Of a DNA stretch of 64,000 bases, positions 23,986 through 33,011 are shown one piece after another (position 1 is the stretch's first letter; each line of letters opens with the position of its first letter). The stretch lies in NCBI RefSeq assembly GCF_030372275.1, contig NZ_JAUDDJ010000001.1; one strand, 5' to 3'. Made by a program: the position numbers and the translations under genes. This stretch comes from Lawsonibacter sp900766145 (GTDB taxonomy: Bacteria > Bacillota > Clostridia > Oscillospirales > Oscillospiraceae). The notes under the pieces were generated by a model that was given only the letters and a program-made list of their open reading frames with translations, was not told the origin of the DNA and ran no database searches.

Positions 23986-24663
23986 TCATCCGTTTCCAGT
24001 GGGGATGAAGGGACGGATGGATGCTGCCACATTGCAGATCGGCATCGTCTGCAGCCATACACGGCCCGGACCGGTAAGGACGGTGTTAAACAGTCCCTCC
24101 CCGCCCAGCAGCTTATTCTTCAATCCGGGCACTTGCTGGATATCCATCTGGACTCCCAACTCAAAGCCCGCTACATTTCCCGTGTCTACCACGATCTGCT
24201 GTCCCGCTTTTAATTCGTATTCCACCAGTTCGCCATCGATCTCTACAAAGGCAGTCCCGCGGCCAGACAGCCGCTGCATGATAAATCCTTCTCCTCCAAA
24301 AAATCCAGCGCCCAGTTTTTTGCTGAAGTAAATGGAAAGCTCCACATCAGCCTCTGCCGCCAGAAATGCACTCTTCTGAAGAATCATCTCCTGGCCGGGT
24401 GCGATGGTAATCGGCTTAATCTGCCCGGGGAAGCTGGAACCAAATGCAATCATGCCATCTCCCTGTGCAGTGTAGATATTTTGGAACATACTCTCGCCTG
24501 AAAACGCCTTGGAAAACATCTTTCCTAACCCGCCGCCGCTGGTCTCCATTTTCATGTTGGGACTCATCCAAACCATGGAGCCTTTTTCCGTGATCATCTG
24601 CTCTCCGCTGTCCAGATTGCATACCACAACAGGGAATGAGCCGCCTTTGATTTCATACCGCAT
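23986..24663 (-). CDS. AIM24 / TIGR00266 family protein, copy 2
   Basis: 225 residues, about 93% identical by eye to the protein at 12463-13140 over its full length. Differences are mainly conservative (for example D40E, S/A and V/I changes). Start at 24663 is preferred because GGAGGGAAAACAT lies just before it, while the upstream ATG at 24678 overlaps the ribosome-binding site. Unlike copy 1 it has its own sigma-A promoter (24810-24838). Role of the family is not settled. Confidence 0.93.
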   Translation of the reverse strand: MRYEIKGGSFPVVVCNLDSGEQMITEKGSMVWMSPNMKMETSGGGLGKMFSKAFSGESMFQNIYTAQGDGMIAFGSSFPGQIKPITIAPGQEMILQKSAFLAAEADVELSIYFSKKLGAGFFGGEGFIMQRLSGRGTAFVEIDGELVEYELKAGQQIVVDTGNVAGFELGVQMDIQQVPGLKNKLLGGEGLFNTVLTGPGRVWLQTMPICNVAASIRPFIPTGNG

Positions 24664-24809
24664 ATGTTTTCCCTCCATCGTTTTAATTAAAATGAATTCT
24701 ATCCATTTGCCTACAAACGGTCATTGTGTTCCTGTTTTCTGTGTGTTTTGTCTTCTACGAGGAGATCAGAATATTCGTTATCCCCCGGGCTTCATGCTTT
24801 GTTGTCATC

Positions 24810-24838
24810 ATTATACGGTATACAGGACCGAAAAACAA
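24810..24838 (-). promoter_or_regulatory. Sigma-A promoter of AIM24 copy 2
   Basis: On the minus strand TTGTTT (24838-24833), 17-bp spacer, TATAAT (24815-24810); flanking bases resemble the promoter at 13898-13926. Confidence 0.7.
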
Positions 24839-24860
24839 TTTTATTTTGTTCGGTGACATC

Positions 24861-24890
24861 TTGACAGCACAGTCGTATTTCGCATATACT
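24861..24890 (+). promoter_or_regulatory. Promoter of the MarR-FUSC operon
   Basis: TTGACA (24861-24866), 18-bp spacer, TATACT (24885-24890), then an imperfect repeat around the start point (TTAACACCGTTAAC, 24890-24903) that could be the MarR site. Confidence 0.7.
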
Positions 24891-24928
24891 TAACACCGTT
24901 AACTATATGAGGGAGGACTAAACTTGCG

Positions 24929-25375
24929 ATGGAATGGACGGATATGATGCATTATCAACAGCAGATTCAAAAGGTCATGCGCTCCCTTCTGCCAGTACGC
25001 AAGTCTGTGCTGACTGCCAGCGAATGTGAGCTGTTAGCACACCTGTATCTTCAGCCGGATCAAAATACGCCTATCTTGCTCAGTCAGGGCAGCGGCATGA
25101 AGAAAGAGGCGGTAAGCCGCTGTCTGAAATCGCTTTACGAAAAAAACTGCATACGGAAGCAGCGCCAGGAAACAGACGAACGCAGCTACCAGCTGTTTAT
25201 CACAGAAACCGGCCTTGCCGAGTTGAAGAAAGGGTATGAGAGCATTTTGCAGCCCTTCTATGATCTGTGGCGCAGCTCCAGTGAAGATTTTGAAGCATTT
25301 ATGTATTACGCAGACCGACTTGCCGCACATATTGAGAAAGGACAGGAAAAGACCCGTGACCATGAGATTTTATGA
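24929..25375 (+). CDS. MarR-family transcriptional regulator
   Basis: 148 residues with a MarR winged helix: VLTASECELLAHLYLQPDQN, then KKEAVSRCLKSLYEKNCIRKQ and the wing DERSYQLFITETG. The flanking helices form the dimer interface. MarR proteins usually repress a linked efflux pump and release DNA on binding small aromatics, which fits the FUSC gene that overlaps its end. GGGAGGAC precedes the ATG by 10 bases. Confidence 0.92.
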   Translation: MEWTDMMHYQQQIQKVMRSLLPVRKSVLTASECELLAHLYLQPDQNTPILLSQGSGMKKEAVSRCLKSLYEKNCIRKQRQETDERSYQLFITETGLAELKKGYESILQPFYDLWRSSSEDFEAFMYYADRLAAHIEKGQEKTRDHEIL

Positions 25376-26432
25376 CGCGCTGCAAATGGACCCCGCCGTA
25401 CTGAAACCTAAAATTGCCGCCTGCGACACAAAGCAGGAGAAGCTTTATTATTGGAGCGCCATGGCGCTGCGTTCGGTACTGATCGTGGCCTTTGCTATCC
25501 TATTTATCAGCCTGCTGTCTGGTTTGTTCGGTGCTGACAACACCCCCTTGGCCGTGGCGCTGTTTTGCATGATGCTGGGTATTCGCTTTGTCAACTTTGA
25601 ATACTGCATCGGCGACTCTCTTGTGACCTTGGCGGCCGTACTGGCCATTCTGGTCCTGGCTCCCAGTGCGGCCGCGGTTTCTCCTCCCATTCTTTTGATT
25701 CCACTGCACTTTATTGCCTTTTTTGCACTGCTCTATATGACCACGCAGCGCCCTGAAATGGGAAACGGCGGAATATACAGCTTTGCCTACGTGTATCTCA
25801 CCGGCAACCCCGTTCTTGGCGAGGCCCTTATCCGTCGCGGCCTTCTGGCGCTGACGGGATATTTGATCTGCGGCGCAATTTTGCTTGTCAAGCACCGGCA
25901 TCAACACAAAACCGTTCGTTTTCACCATGTAATCAAAAAGTTTGACCCTTCCACCCTGGTCCATCTATGGCAGCTCCGCATGGCGCTGGGCGTGAGCCTG
26001 GTTCTGACTGCCGGGCAGGTATTGGGCGTGGAACGGTTTATGTGGATGGGATTTGCCTGTGCCTCCTTGCTGTCCGAATACCCTTATTCCGTCAGTACGG
26101 CCACCCGCTTTTGGCAGCGGATGGTGGGAGTCATCGCAGGCTCCTGCGCATATTTCGTTCTTTATATAGTAACTCCGGAAGCGTTCCACCCTCTGATGGG
26201 GCCATTGGGGGGGCTGTGTATGGGCTTTTGTACCGACTACCGGTATAAGACCGCAATGAACTGCTTCGGCGCGCTGATGTTGGGCACCGGGATCTATGGG
26301 CTCCAGGGAGCCGTTCTTTTGCGTATTGTAGATACCTTGCTGGGTGTCGTATTTGCTCTGATCTTTGCGGCGGTCTTTCACCGACTGGCAGCAGTCCGCC
26401 TTCTGTCCAATCCAGAGGCAGAAGGCTCATAA
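25362..26432 (+). CDS. FUSC-family aromatic-acid/xenobiotic exporter
   Basis: 356 residues from the ATG at 25362, which overlaps the MarR stop; a longer in-frame start inside MarR has no ribosome site. Two blocks of membrane helices (residues 25-145 and 200-330) on either side of a soluble loop near KHRHQHKTVRFHHV, the FUSC/AaeB arrangement. Conserved-looking RFWQRMVGVIAGS in the second half. Likely drug or aromatic acid efflux, induced through the coupled MarR regulator (inference). Confidence 0.88.
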   Translation: MRFYDALQMDPAVLKPKIAACDTKQEKLYYWSAMALRSVLIVAFAILFISLLSGLFGADNTPLAVALFCMMLGIRFVNFEYCIGDSLVTLAAVLAILVLAPSAAAVSPPILLIPLHFIAFFALLYMTTQRPEMGNGGIYSFAYVYLTGNPVLGEALIRRGLLALTGYLICGAILLVKHRHQHKTVRFHHVIKKFDPSTLVHLWQLRMALGVSLVLTAGQVLGVERFMWMGFACASLLSEYPYSVSTATRFWQRMVGVIAGSCAYFVLYIVTPEAFHPLMGPLGGLCMGFCTDYRYKTAMNCFGALMLGTGIYGLQGAVLLRIVDTLLGVVFALIFAAVFHRLAAVRLLSNPEAEGS

Positions 26433-26479
26433 TAGAAAAGGAATCCTCAGATTTTTCTCCCCATTGTCCTATCCGCAGC

Positions 26480-26513
26480 AAAGGCGGGTCACCCCAGGGT
26501 GACCCGCCTTTTT
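26480..26513 (+). terminator. Terminator of the MarR-FUSC operon
   Basis: Stem AAAGGCGGGTCACC / GGTGACCCGCCTTT with a CCAG loop and TTTTT; also stops sbcC weakly on the other strand. Confidence 0.85.
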
Positions 26514-26545
26514 CGACAGAGACAACAAGCCAATTTTGTTCCGAC

Positions 26546-29500
26546 CTATACTATAATCTCCACCCGGCTGCCGCCGGACTTCTCTTTGGTAACCACGATC
26601 TGGTTGTCGATCTTTTCCTTTAATTCCGCCACATGGGAGATAATGCCCACCAGACGCTTTCCCTCGGTCAATCCGGTGAGTGCCCGGATGGCCTGCTGCA
26701 GGGACTCCTCATCCAGCGAGCCAAAGCCCTCATCCACAAACATGGTATCCAGCCGGATGCCTCCGGCGGCAGACTGGACCTCGTCTGAGAGTCCCAGTGC
26801 CAGGGACAAGGAGGCTTTGAAGGATTCACCGCCAGACAAGGATTTTACACTGCGCTCCGAGCCGTTATAGTGGTCGATCACGTCCAGCTCCAGGCCGCTT
26901 TGGCTGCGGTTGTTCTCCGCCTCCCGGCGGCGTTTGAGCTCATACTGACCGCCCGACATGACCAACAGACGGACATTGGCGCGCTGAAGGATCCGGTCAA
27001 AGAAGGTCATCTGGATGTAGGTCTCCAGGGCGATCTTTTCCTTGCCTGGAAGATTGCCGTTGACCGTGTTGGACAGGGTCCGCACCCAGGTATACCGCTT
27101 CTCCAGCTTCTCCAGGTCTGCCGCCTTTTCCTCCATCTTTTGCAGCGCGGTCTCGTTGGTCACAAGGCGGGCATGTACCACCTTCTGGGCCTGGGCCGCT
27201 TCGCTGCGCTGCCGGACCAGTTCCTCACTGCGCCGCTGCTGCTCCTGGACATCCACGCTTTCCCCGCTCTCCAGCAGATGGTTCAGCTCCTGGATGGCCG
27301 CATCCAGCTTTGTCTTTTCCGCCTGGAGGTTTCTTGCCGCGTCCTCTGCCTGTTTCCTTGCCGCAGACAGGTTTTGGATCTCCTCTTCCAGCGCAGCAGC
27401 GTGCGCTCGGGCCTCCTGCATGTCTGGGTAGTGGAGCTGGGCGCGCAAGGCCTGAATCTGTCCCTCCATCTCCGCTTTGCGGCTCTCTGCCCCCGCCAGT
27501 TCTTCCCGCAGGTGGGCGGCAGACTGCTCCAGTTCTCTCAAGAACTGCTCTTCCAGAGGAATTTTCCGGTCCAACTCTTCTTTGTGGCGTAGCTTTTCCC
27601 GGAGAACCTTTGCCTGTCCTGCGATTTGAGTCAAGACCTCGTCCGTCTGCTCCAGGCCCTCCGCAATCACTGCGGGAGCCTTTTCCAGGGTACATTCTTG
27701 CAGATGAACGGTCAGTTCCCGGTAAAGGGTCTGCTCCATCTGTTCCCGCTGGCCGTCCAGGGCGCTCTGGGCCACCTCCGCCTGGGTGAGGTCCTTCTGC
27801 ATCTGTTGTTGCTGCTCTTCCAAATCGGACACAACCCGCTCCTGCCGCTGAATCTCCTGCTCCAGCTCCTCCCGGCGGGCCAGCTGCACCTCCACCTCCA
27901 TCAGTGCGTTGTGCAGCTCCGCCCGTTCCTGCCCGGCCTCTTCCCGGCAGGCGGCAAGCTGCTGCTCCGCGCTCTCCAGGGCAGGACGTTCTATATAAGC
28001 CGCCATCTGCGTGAGCAGCTGGCGCTCCCGCTCCTCCAGCGCAGCCCGCGCGGTCCCTGCGGCCAGGCTTTTGGTTTGGGCCTGCTGCTGGGCGGCCTCC
28101 AGCTCTCCCTTCGCCTTTTCCAGCTCCGCCTCAGTGGGGGCGCCGCCGGACAGTTGAGCTGGGGCGGGATGATGAAGGGAACCGCACACAGGGCAGGGAC
28201 ATCCATCCTCCAGAGACTGGGCCAGCACTCCGGCCTGCTCGTCCAGAAAGGCCCGGTTCTTCCGGCGGTAGTCCACTTCCAGGCATTCTGCCCGCTCTCT
28301 GGCCTGCTGATAGGCCATTTGGGCCCTGCTGAGCGCCTGTTGTGCCTTACCGCAGTCGTCCAACCTAGCCGTCAGTTCATCCAGGGCCTGCTGCTTCTCC
28401 TGGACCCGCTCCTGCTGGTGGAGCAGCTTTTGCTTCTCCTCCGGCAGCCCCTGGGCCGCCTGATGGATCTCCCGACTGGCCTGCAAGGCCTCTTTTGCCT
28501 GGAGCAGCCGCTCGGACAGCTCCGTTTGCCGCTGGGCGAGGCTCTCCCTCCGAGTCCGGCTCTCCGCCAATTGCTCCAGACAGGCCTGCCAGGCCTGCAC
28601 CTGGGCTTGCAGGGACTCCAAGGTAGATTTTCTATTTTCTGCCTGTTCCTGCTCTCGCAGCAGGCGCTCCTGCTCTGCCTCCACGGTGGCCAGCCCGCCA
28701 AGCTCCTGCTTCCAGGCCTCCAGGTCTTTTGCTTTTCCCTTCTGTGTCTGTTCCTGCTGGTCCCGCTTCTGCTCCAGAGCCGCAATACGCTGGGTCAAGG
28801 CAGCGTGGGCATTCTCCTTCTCCAACAGCTCCTGGTACCGGGGCAGCTCTGCCTCCAGAACCGATAATTTCCGACTCAGTTCTTCCTGGCGGGGGACAGT
28901 TTGCTGCTGCTCCTCCAGCGCCTTTTGGGCTGTCTCCGCCTGGGGACGCAGCTCTTCCCGGGCCTGGCAAGCTGCCGCCAGCTTCTCCCGGGTCTTTCGG
29001 GCCTCCTCCGCCTTGCCCAGCAGAGCCGAGGTCTCCTTCAGCTCTTCCTCCAGCCGGTCCAACCGCCCCTGTTCGCGCTCCTCCGCTTCCCGGTCCCGGC
29101 GGATCAATTCCCGAATCAGCTCCACCGTGTCCGCAAAGGGCAGTTCCCCCGCCTGAGCCTTCTCCAGGGTTGGCTTGCTGAGGTCATCCTCCTGGCAGGC
29201 CACGCCCCCAATGTATTGCTGCACACTGGCCCGGGCAGCTTCACAGTCCCGCTGGAGCTTTCCGGCCTCTCCCTTCATCCGCTCCTGGAACACCATATAG
29301 TACCGGGTTTTGAAGATCTCCCGAAAGATTTCCTGGCGGCTCTTGGTATCCGCCAGCAGCAGCTTTAGAAAATCTCCCTGTGCAATCATGGCAATCTGGG
29401 CAAACTGGCTGCGGTCCAGGCCGATGATCTCCACGATCTCCCGGTTGACCTCCCGGGGCTTGGTAATCACACACCCATCGGGAAGGGTCAGCTCTGCGTC

Positions 29501-29839
29501 CGCTTTCTGTGTGGTAGTCCCGCCGCCCCGCTTGGCCGGGCGCTCATACTCCGGATTGCGGCGGACCGTGTAGGTTTTACCGCCATAGGAGAATACCAGC
29601 TCCACCTGGGTGGGGGTGTCCGGCTGGGCGTACTTGGAGCGAAACATGGAGGGCTCCCGGTTCTGGCCGCTGGGCTCTCCATACAGAGCATAGGTGATGG
29701 CATCAAAGATGGTGGTCTTGCCTGCGCCGGTATCTCCGGTGATGAGGTACAACCCCTGCTCTCCCAGCTGCTCCAGATCGATGACCACCCTTCCGGCGTA
29801 GGGTCCAAAGGCGGACAAGGTCAATTTTCGTGGTCTCAT
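26546..29839 (-). CDS. sbcC: SbcC/Rad50-type exonuclease ATPase
   Basis: 1097 residues, the usual SbcC length. Walker A GDTGAGKTT near residue 35, long coiled coils, a central zinc hook CPVC at about 549-552 (CPCPVCGSLHH), and C-terminal signature LSGGESFKASLSLALGL with Walker B FVDEGFGSLDEES. With SbcD it forms the Mre11-Rad50-type nuclease that opens hairpins and trims blocked DNA ends. ATG overlaps the SbcD stop by 4 bp (coupled). Second and last gene of the operon. Confidence 0.97.
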   Translation of the reverse strand: MRPRKLTLSAFGPYAGRVVIDLEQLGEQGLYLITGDTGAGKTTIFDAITYALYGEPSGQNREPSMFRSKYAQPDTPTQVELVFSYGGKTYTVRRNPEYERPAKRGGGTTTQKADAELTLPDGCVITKPREVNREIVEIIGLDRSQFAQIAMIAQGDFLKLLLADTKSRQEIFREIFKTRYYMVFQERMKGEAGKLQRDCEAARASVQQYIGGVACQEDDLSKPTLEKAQAGELPFADTVELIRELIRRDREAEEREQGRLDRLEEELKETSALLGKAEEARKTREKLAAACQAREELRPQAETAQKALEEQQQTVPRQEELSRKLSVLEAELPRYQELLEKENAHAALTQRIAALEQKRDQQEQTQKGKAKDLEAWKQELGGLATVEAEQERLLREQEQAENRKSTLESLQAQVQAWQACLEQLAESRTRRESLAQRQTELSERLLQAKEALQASREIHQAAQGLPEEKQKLLHQQERVQEKQQALDELTARLDDCGKAQQALSRAQMAYQQARERAECLEVDYRRKNRAFLDEQAGVLAQSLEDGCPCPVCGSLHHPAPAQLSGGAPTEAELEKAKGELEAAQQQAQTKSLAAGTARAALEERERQLLTQMAAYIERPALESAEQQLAACREEAGQERAELHNALMEVEVQLARREELEQEIQRQERVVSDLEEQQQQMQKDLTQAEVAQSALDGQREQMEQTLYRELTVHLQECTLEKAPAVIAEGLEQTDEVLTQIAGQAKVLREKLRHKEELDRKIPLEEQFLRELEQSAAHLREELAGAESRKAEMEGQIQALRAQLHYPDMQEARAHAAALEEEIQNLSAARKQAEDAARNLQAEKTKLDAAIQELNHLLESGESVDVQEQQRRSEELVRQRSEAAQAQKVVHARLVTNETALQKMEEKAADLEKLEKRYTWVRTLSNTVNGNLPGKEKIALETYIQMTFFDRILQRANVRLLVMSGGQYELKRRREAENNRSQSGLELDVIDHYNGSERSVKSLSGGESFKASLSLALGLSDEVQSAAGGIRLDTMFVDEGFGSLDEESLQQAIRALTGLTEGKRLVGIISHVAELKEKIDNQIVVTKEKSGGSRVEIIV

Positions 29840-30978
29840 ACCCTATTCTCCTCCCAAATCTGCTCCATCAGGCCCCTGGCAAAGGCGCGCTGCTCCTCCC
29901 CCATGGTCTGTCCGTTCTGCTTCTCATAAAACTCCTCCAGCAGCTCCAGGGGAGATTTCTGCTGCACATCTTCCGCCCCCTCCAGCACGATACCCGCCCG
30001 GGTACGTTTATTGTCATAATCCAGCTTCATCAGGTTGGGATAGATGATCCGCAGCTTGCTCACCGCGTCGGGAATATCCTCCTCGTCTGTGAGGGTGATA
30101 TGGACATAGTCCCGGGGATAGCTTGTGCCATCATAAAATCCCCGGAAGGTCAGCTCCTCATAGGTCCCCCGCAGCTCCACCAGGTCCCGCATGGGGGTAA
30201 GGGGCACGGTGCGCACCGATACTACCCCCTTCTCCTCCAGCTCCACCACCGTCACCGACTTTTGCTGCTTTGCTTCCGAGAAGGAGTATTTCAAAGGCGT
30301 GCCGCAGTAGCGCACCGTCTCCCTCCCTACCTGCTGGGGGCCGTGGATATGGCCCAGGGCCACATAGTCGAAGGGTGCAAAGACAGACACATCCACATTG
30401 TCTGTTCCACCCACCGAGATCTCCTCCGAGTCGCACCGGGCCGCACCGGTGACAAACTGGTGGGTCACCAGCACATTCCGGGCCCCGGGATCTACCTCCA
30501 TAGCCTCAATGGCCACGGCCAGCGCGTCTGTATAGCTTGCGATCTCCCGCTCCGGAAACCACCGGCGGACATGGGCTGGCTTTACGAAGGGCAGCAGATA
30601 GAGGTTTACCGGGCCGTATTGATCGGTCAAGGTCAGGGGCGCTACCTTGCCGTGATAGACCGGGGCCAGGTGGATACCGCTGCCCTCCATCAGCCGCCCG
30701 CCAAAGGCCATGCGCTCCGGTGAGTCATGGTTCCCGCTGATGAGAAAGACCTGGAGCTTTCGCTTGGCCAGGCGCACCAGGAAGTCGTCCAGCAGCGCCA
30801 CCGCCTCGGCGGAGGGTACCGATTTGTCGTAAATGTCGCCGGCAATGAGCACACCGTCCGGCTGCTCCTGGTCCATGATCCGGAGAATTTCGGTGAGGAT
30901 ATATTGCTGGTCCTCCAGCATGGAAAACTCGTTGACCCGCTTACCAAGATGCAGGTCGGAGAGGTGGATCAGTTTCAT
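29836..30978 (-). CDS. sbcD: SbcD/Mre11-type nuclease subunit
   Basis: 380 residues from the ATG at 30978, 8 bases after GGGAGG (an upstream ATG at 30993 lacks a site). Phosphoesterase motifs in order: DLHLG (residues 7-11), GDIYD, GNHDS and GHIH, which coordinate two manganese ions. It is the catalytic partner of SbcC, making ATP-dependent exonuclease and hairpin endonuclease cuts. Order sbcD-sbcC in one operon is the standard arrangement. Confidence 0.97.
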   Translation of the reverse strand: MKLIHLSDLHLGKRVNEFSMLEDQQYILTEILRIMDQEQPDGVLIAGDIYDKSVPSAEAVALLDDFLVRLAKRKLQVFLISGNHDSPERMAFGGRLMEGSGIHLAPVYHGKVAPLTLTDQYGPVNLYLLPFVKPAHVRRWFPEREIASYTDALAVAIEAMEVDPGARNVLVTHQFVTGAARCDSEEISVGGTDNVDVSVFAPFDYVALGHIHGPQQVGRETVRYCGTPLKYSFSEAKQQKSVTVVELEEKGVVSVRTVPLTPMRDLVELRGTYEELTFRGFYDGTSYPRDYVHITLTDEEDIPDAVSKLRIIYPNLMKLDYDNKRTRAGIVLEGAEDVQQKSPLELLEEFYEKQNGQTMGEEQRAFARGLMEQIWEENRV

Positions 30979-31101
30979 TGCGCTGCCTCCCAAAGTGGTG
31001 ATAGATTATTTATCATTATAGCCGGAACATACAGGGAGCGCAATCACAGCGCTCTGTCCCTGCCGTTGAACTTGTTTTTCTATCCCCTTTCTCCGCCGAT
31101 G

Positions 31102-31110
31102 TGCTATAAT
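31102..31110 (+). promoter_or_regulatory. Extended -10 promoter of the flavin reductase gene
   Basis: TGC-TATAAT at 31102-31110, with no good -35 box at the normal distance, about 90 bases before the ATG at 31200. Confidence 0.5.
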
Positions 31111-31199
31111 ACTTACCACAAGGGAAATTCCCACTTTTTTGCCCACACGGCCCAAAACGCCGCCGTCTGCAAACATCCATATAATAGGAGGTATTTCTT

Positions 31200-31760
31200 A
31201 TGCGTAAGAATTTTGGAGCCAAACCCTGGACCTATCCCCAGCCTGTCTTTATTCTGGCTACCTACGGCGAAGATGGCACACCGGACGCTATGAACGCGGC
31301 CTGGGGCGGAATCAGCGAAGACAAGGAGTTGTCCATGTGCATCAGCGCCGGTCACAAGACCACTGCCAACATCTTGGCCCGGAAGGCCTTCACCGTCAGT
31401 ATGGCCACAGTGGAACAGATGGTGGCCTGCGATTATGTGGGCATTGAGTCGGGCAACAACGTAACCAACAAAGTGGAAAAGGCGGGCTGGCACACCACCA
31501 AATCGGAATTTGTAGATGCCCCTGTGATTGATGAACTCCCCATGGCTGTGGAGTGCCGTCTGATCAGCTATGACCCCAAGAGCTGCCGTCTGGTGGGTGA
31601 GATCGTCAATGTGAGTGCCGATGAATCGGTACTGGGAGAAGACGGAAAAATTGACCCGGACAAGCTCCAGCCCATTACCTTTGACCCCATTCACAGCGCT
31701 TACCGCAAGCTGGGCGAGAAGGTGGGAAATGCCTTCCACGATGGGGCAAAACTGAAATAA
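31200..31760 (+). CDS. Flavin reductase-like FMN-binding protein
   Basis: 186 residues. FMN-binding split barrel: YPQPVFILATYGEDGTPDAM, NAAWGGISEDKELSMCI and HKTTANILARKAFTVSMA. This subgroup is close to flavoredoxin/NADH-FMN reductases of anaerobes. Likely reduces free flavin or transfers electrons. ATAGGAGGTATTTCTT gives an excellent ribosome site. Its position next to the riboflavin operon on the other strand may be coincidence. Confidence 0.9.
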   Translation: MRKNFGAKPWTYPQPVFILATYGEDGTPDAMNAAWGGISEDKELSMCISAGHKTTANILARKAFTVSMATVEQMVACDYVGIESGNNVTNKVEKAGWHTTKSEFVDAPVIDELPMAVECRLISYDPKSCRLVGEIVNVSADESVLGEDGKIDPDKLQPITFDPIHSAYRKLGEKVGNAFHDGAKLK

Positions 31761-31784
31761 ACGATTGCATTGTCAATGAAAAAT

Positions 31785-31822
31785 ACCAGGCAGATCCTTT
31801 GTAGGATCTGCCTGGTGTTTTA
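31785..31822 (+). terminator. Terminator shared by flavin reductase and riboflavin operon
   Basis: 14-bp perfect stem ACCAGGCAGATCCT / AGGATCTGCCTGGT, loop TTGT, flanked by A-run and TTTT, so it can work in both directions. Confidence 0.85.
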
Positions 31823-31835
31823 TCTGCCAAGGGAA

Positions 31836-32504
31836 CTAAGGCCGGCCCGTGCAGAGAAATTCCCGCACCAAACCCGGTATCTCCTCCGGTGTCTTTGCCA
31901 GCCAGGTTGCCCCGGCCAGTTCCTCCCGACTCCCGTAGCCGTAAAGACATCCCACAGCGGGCGCCTGGTTTTTCCGGGCCATCTCCACATCCTGCTCCCG
32001 GTCGCCGATCACCAGAAATTCTCCCGGCCAGCGCGCTTGCAGAATGGGCAGGATCTCGTATTTGGGCAGGTAATGAAATTCCTCGCCGCAGTAGAGCCCG
32101 TCAAACCAGCGCTCCAGTCCGAAGCAGGCGGTGTGGGCCCGGAGATAGGAGACGGGGCAGTTGCTCAGCAACAGCATCCCCACGCCCAGAGCTTTCAACT
32201 CATCCAGCACCTGGGGCACACCGGGATAGAGCCGGGCCCGCCCCGCCTCCACCAGCTCCTGCATCCGCCGGCCGATGTACGTGCCCCCCGCCTGCTTCTC
32301 CTGAGAAGAGAGCTGGGGCTGGAATTGCTCCCACATCTCCGAGGGGGCCATGCCGATCCACCTCCGGATGGCCTCCAGGCTGGGTGGTTCTCCCTCGGCT
32401 AGCCCCCGGACGGCCAGAGCGTCGTAGGCTGCCCAGACAGCGGGGGCGTAGATGGCCAGGCTGTCGTGGAGGGTACCGTCGTAGTCAAAGAGCAGATTTA
32501 CCAT
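31836..32504 (-). CDS. HAD-superfamily phosphatase at the end of the riboflavin operon (candidate for the missing RibD/RibA-path phosphatase)
   Basis: 222 residues, beta-phosphoglucomutase-type HAD. Motif I FDYDGTLHDS (nucleophile Asp7, Asp9), motif II LLLSNCP, a lysine in YLPKYEIL and motif IV IGDREQD. ATG lies two bases after the ribH stop, so it is cotranscribed and probably co-translated with the riboflavin genes. The step removing phosphate from the ribitylamino-pyrimidinedione 5'-phosphate between RibD and RibH is done by HAD enzymes in other bacteria, which makes this the natural candidate. Inference from context; a general sugar phosphatase is the alternative. Confidence 0.9.
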   Translation of the reverse strand: MVNLLFDYDGTLHDSLAIYAPAVWAAYDALAVRGLAEGEPPSLEAIRRWIGMAPSEMWEQFQPQLSSQEKQAGGTYIGRRMQELVEAGRARLYPGVPQVLDELKALGVGMLLLSNCPVSYLRAHTACFGLERWFDGLYCGEEFHYLPKYEILPILQARWPGEFLVIGDREQDVEMARKNQAPAVGCLYGYGSREELAGATWLAKTPEEIPGLVREFLCTGRP

Positions 32505-32506
32505 GC

Positions 32507-32974
<468 letters not shown>

Positions 32975-33011
32975 AGTAAGTTCCTCCTGTTTTATGTAAA
33001 TTGAAGTTTGA

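Noticed and set aside
27626..28867. Long plus-strand frame within sbcC
   Set aside because: Mirror of the coiled-coil region of sbcC; Leu-rich nonsense composition.
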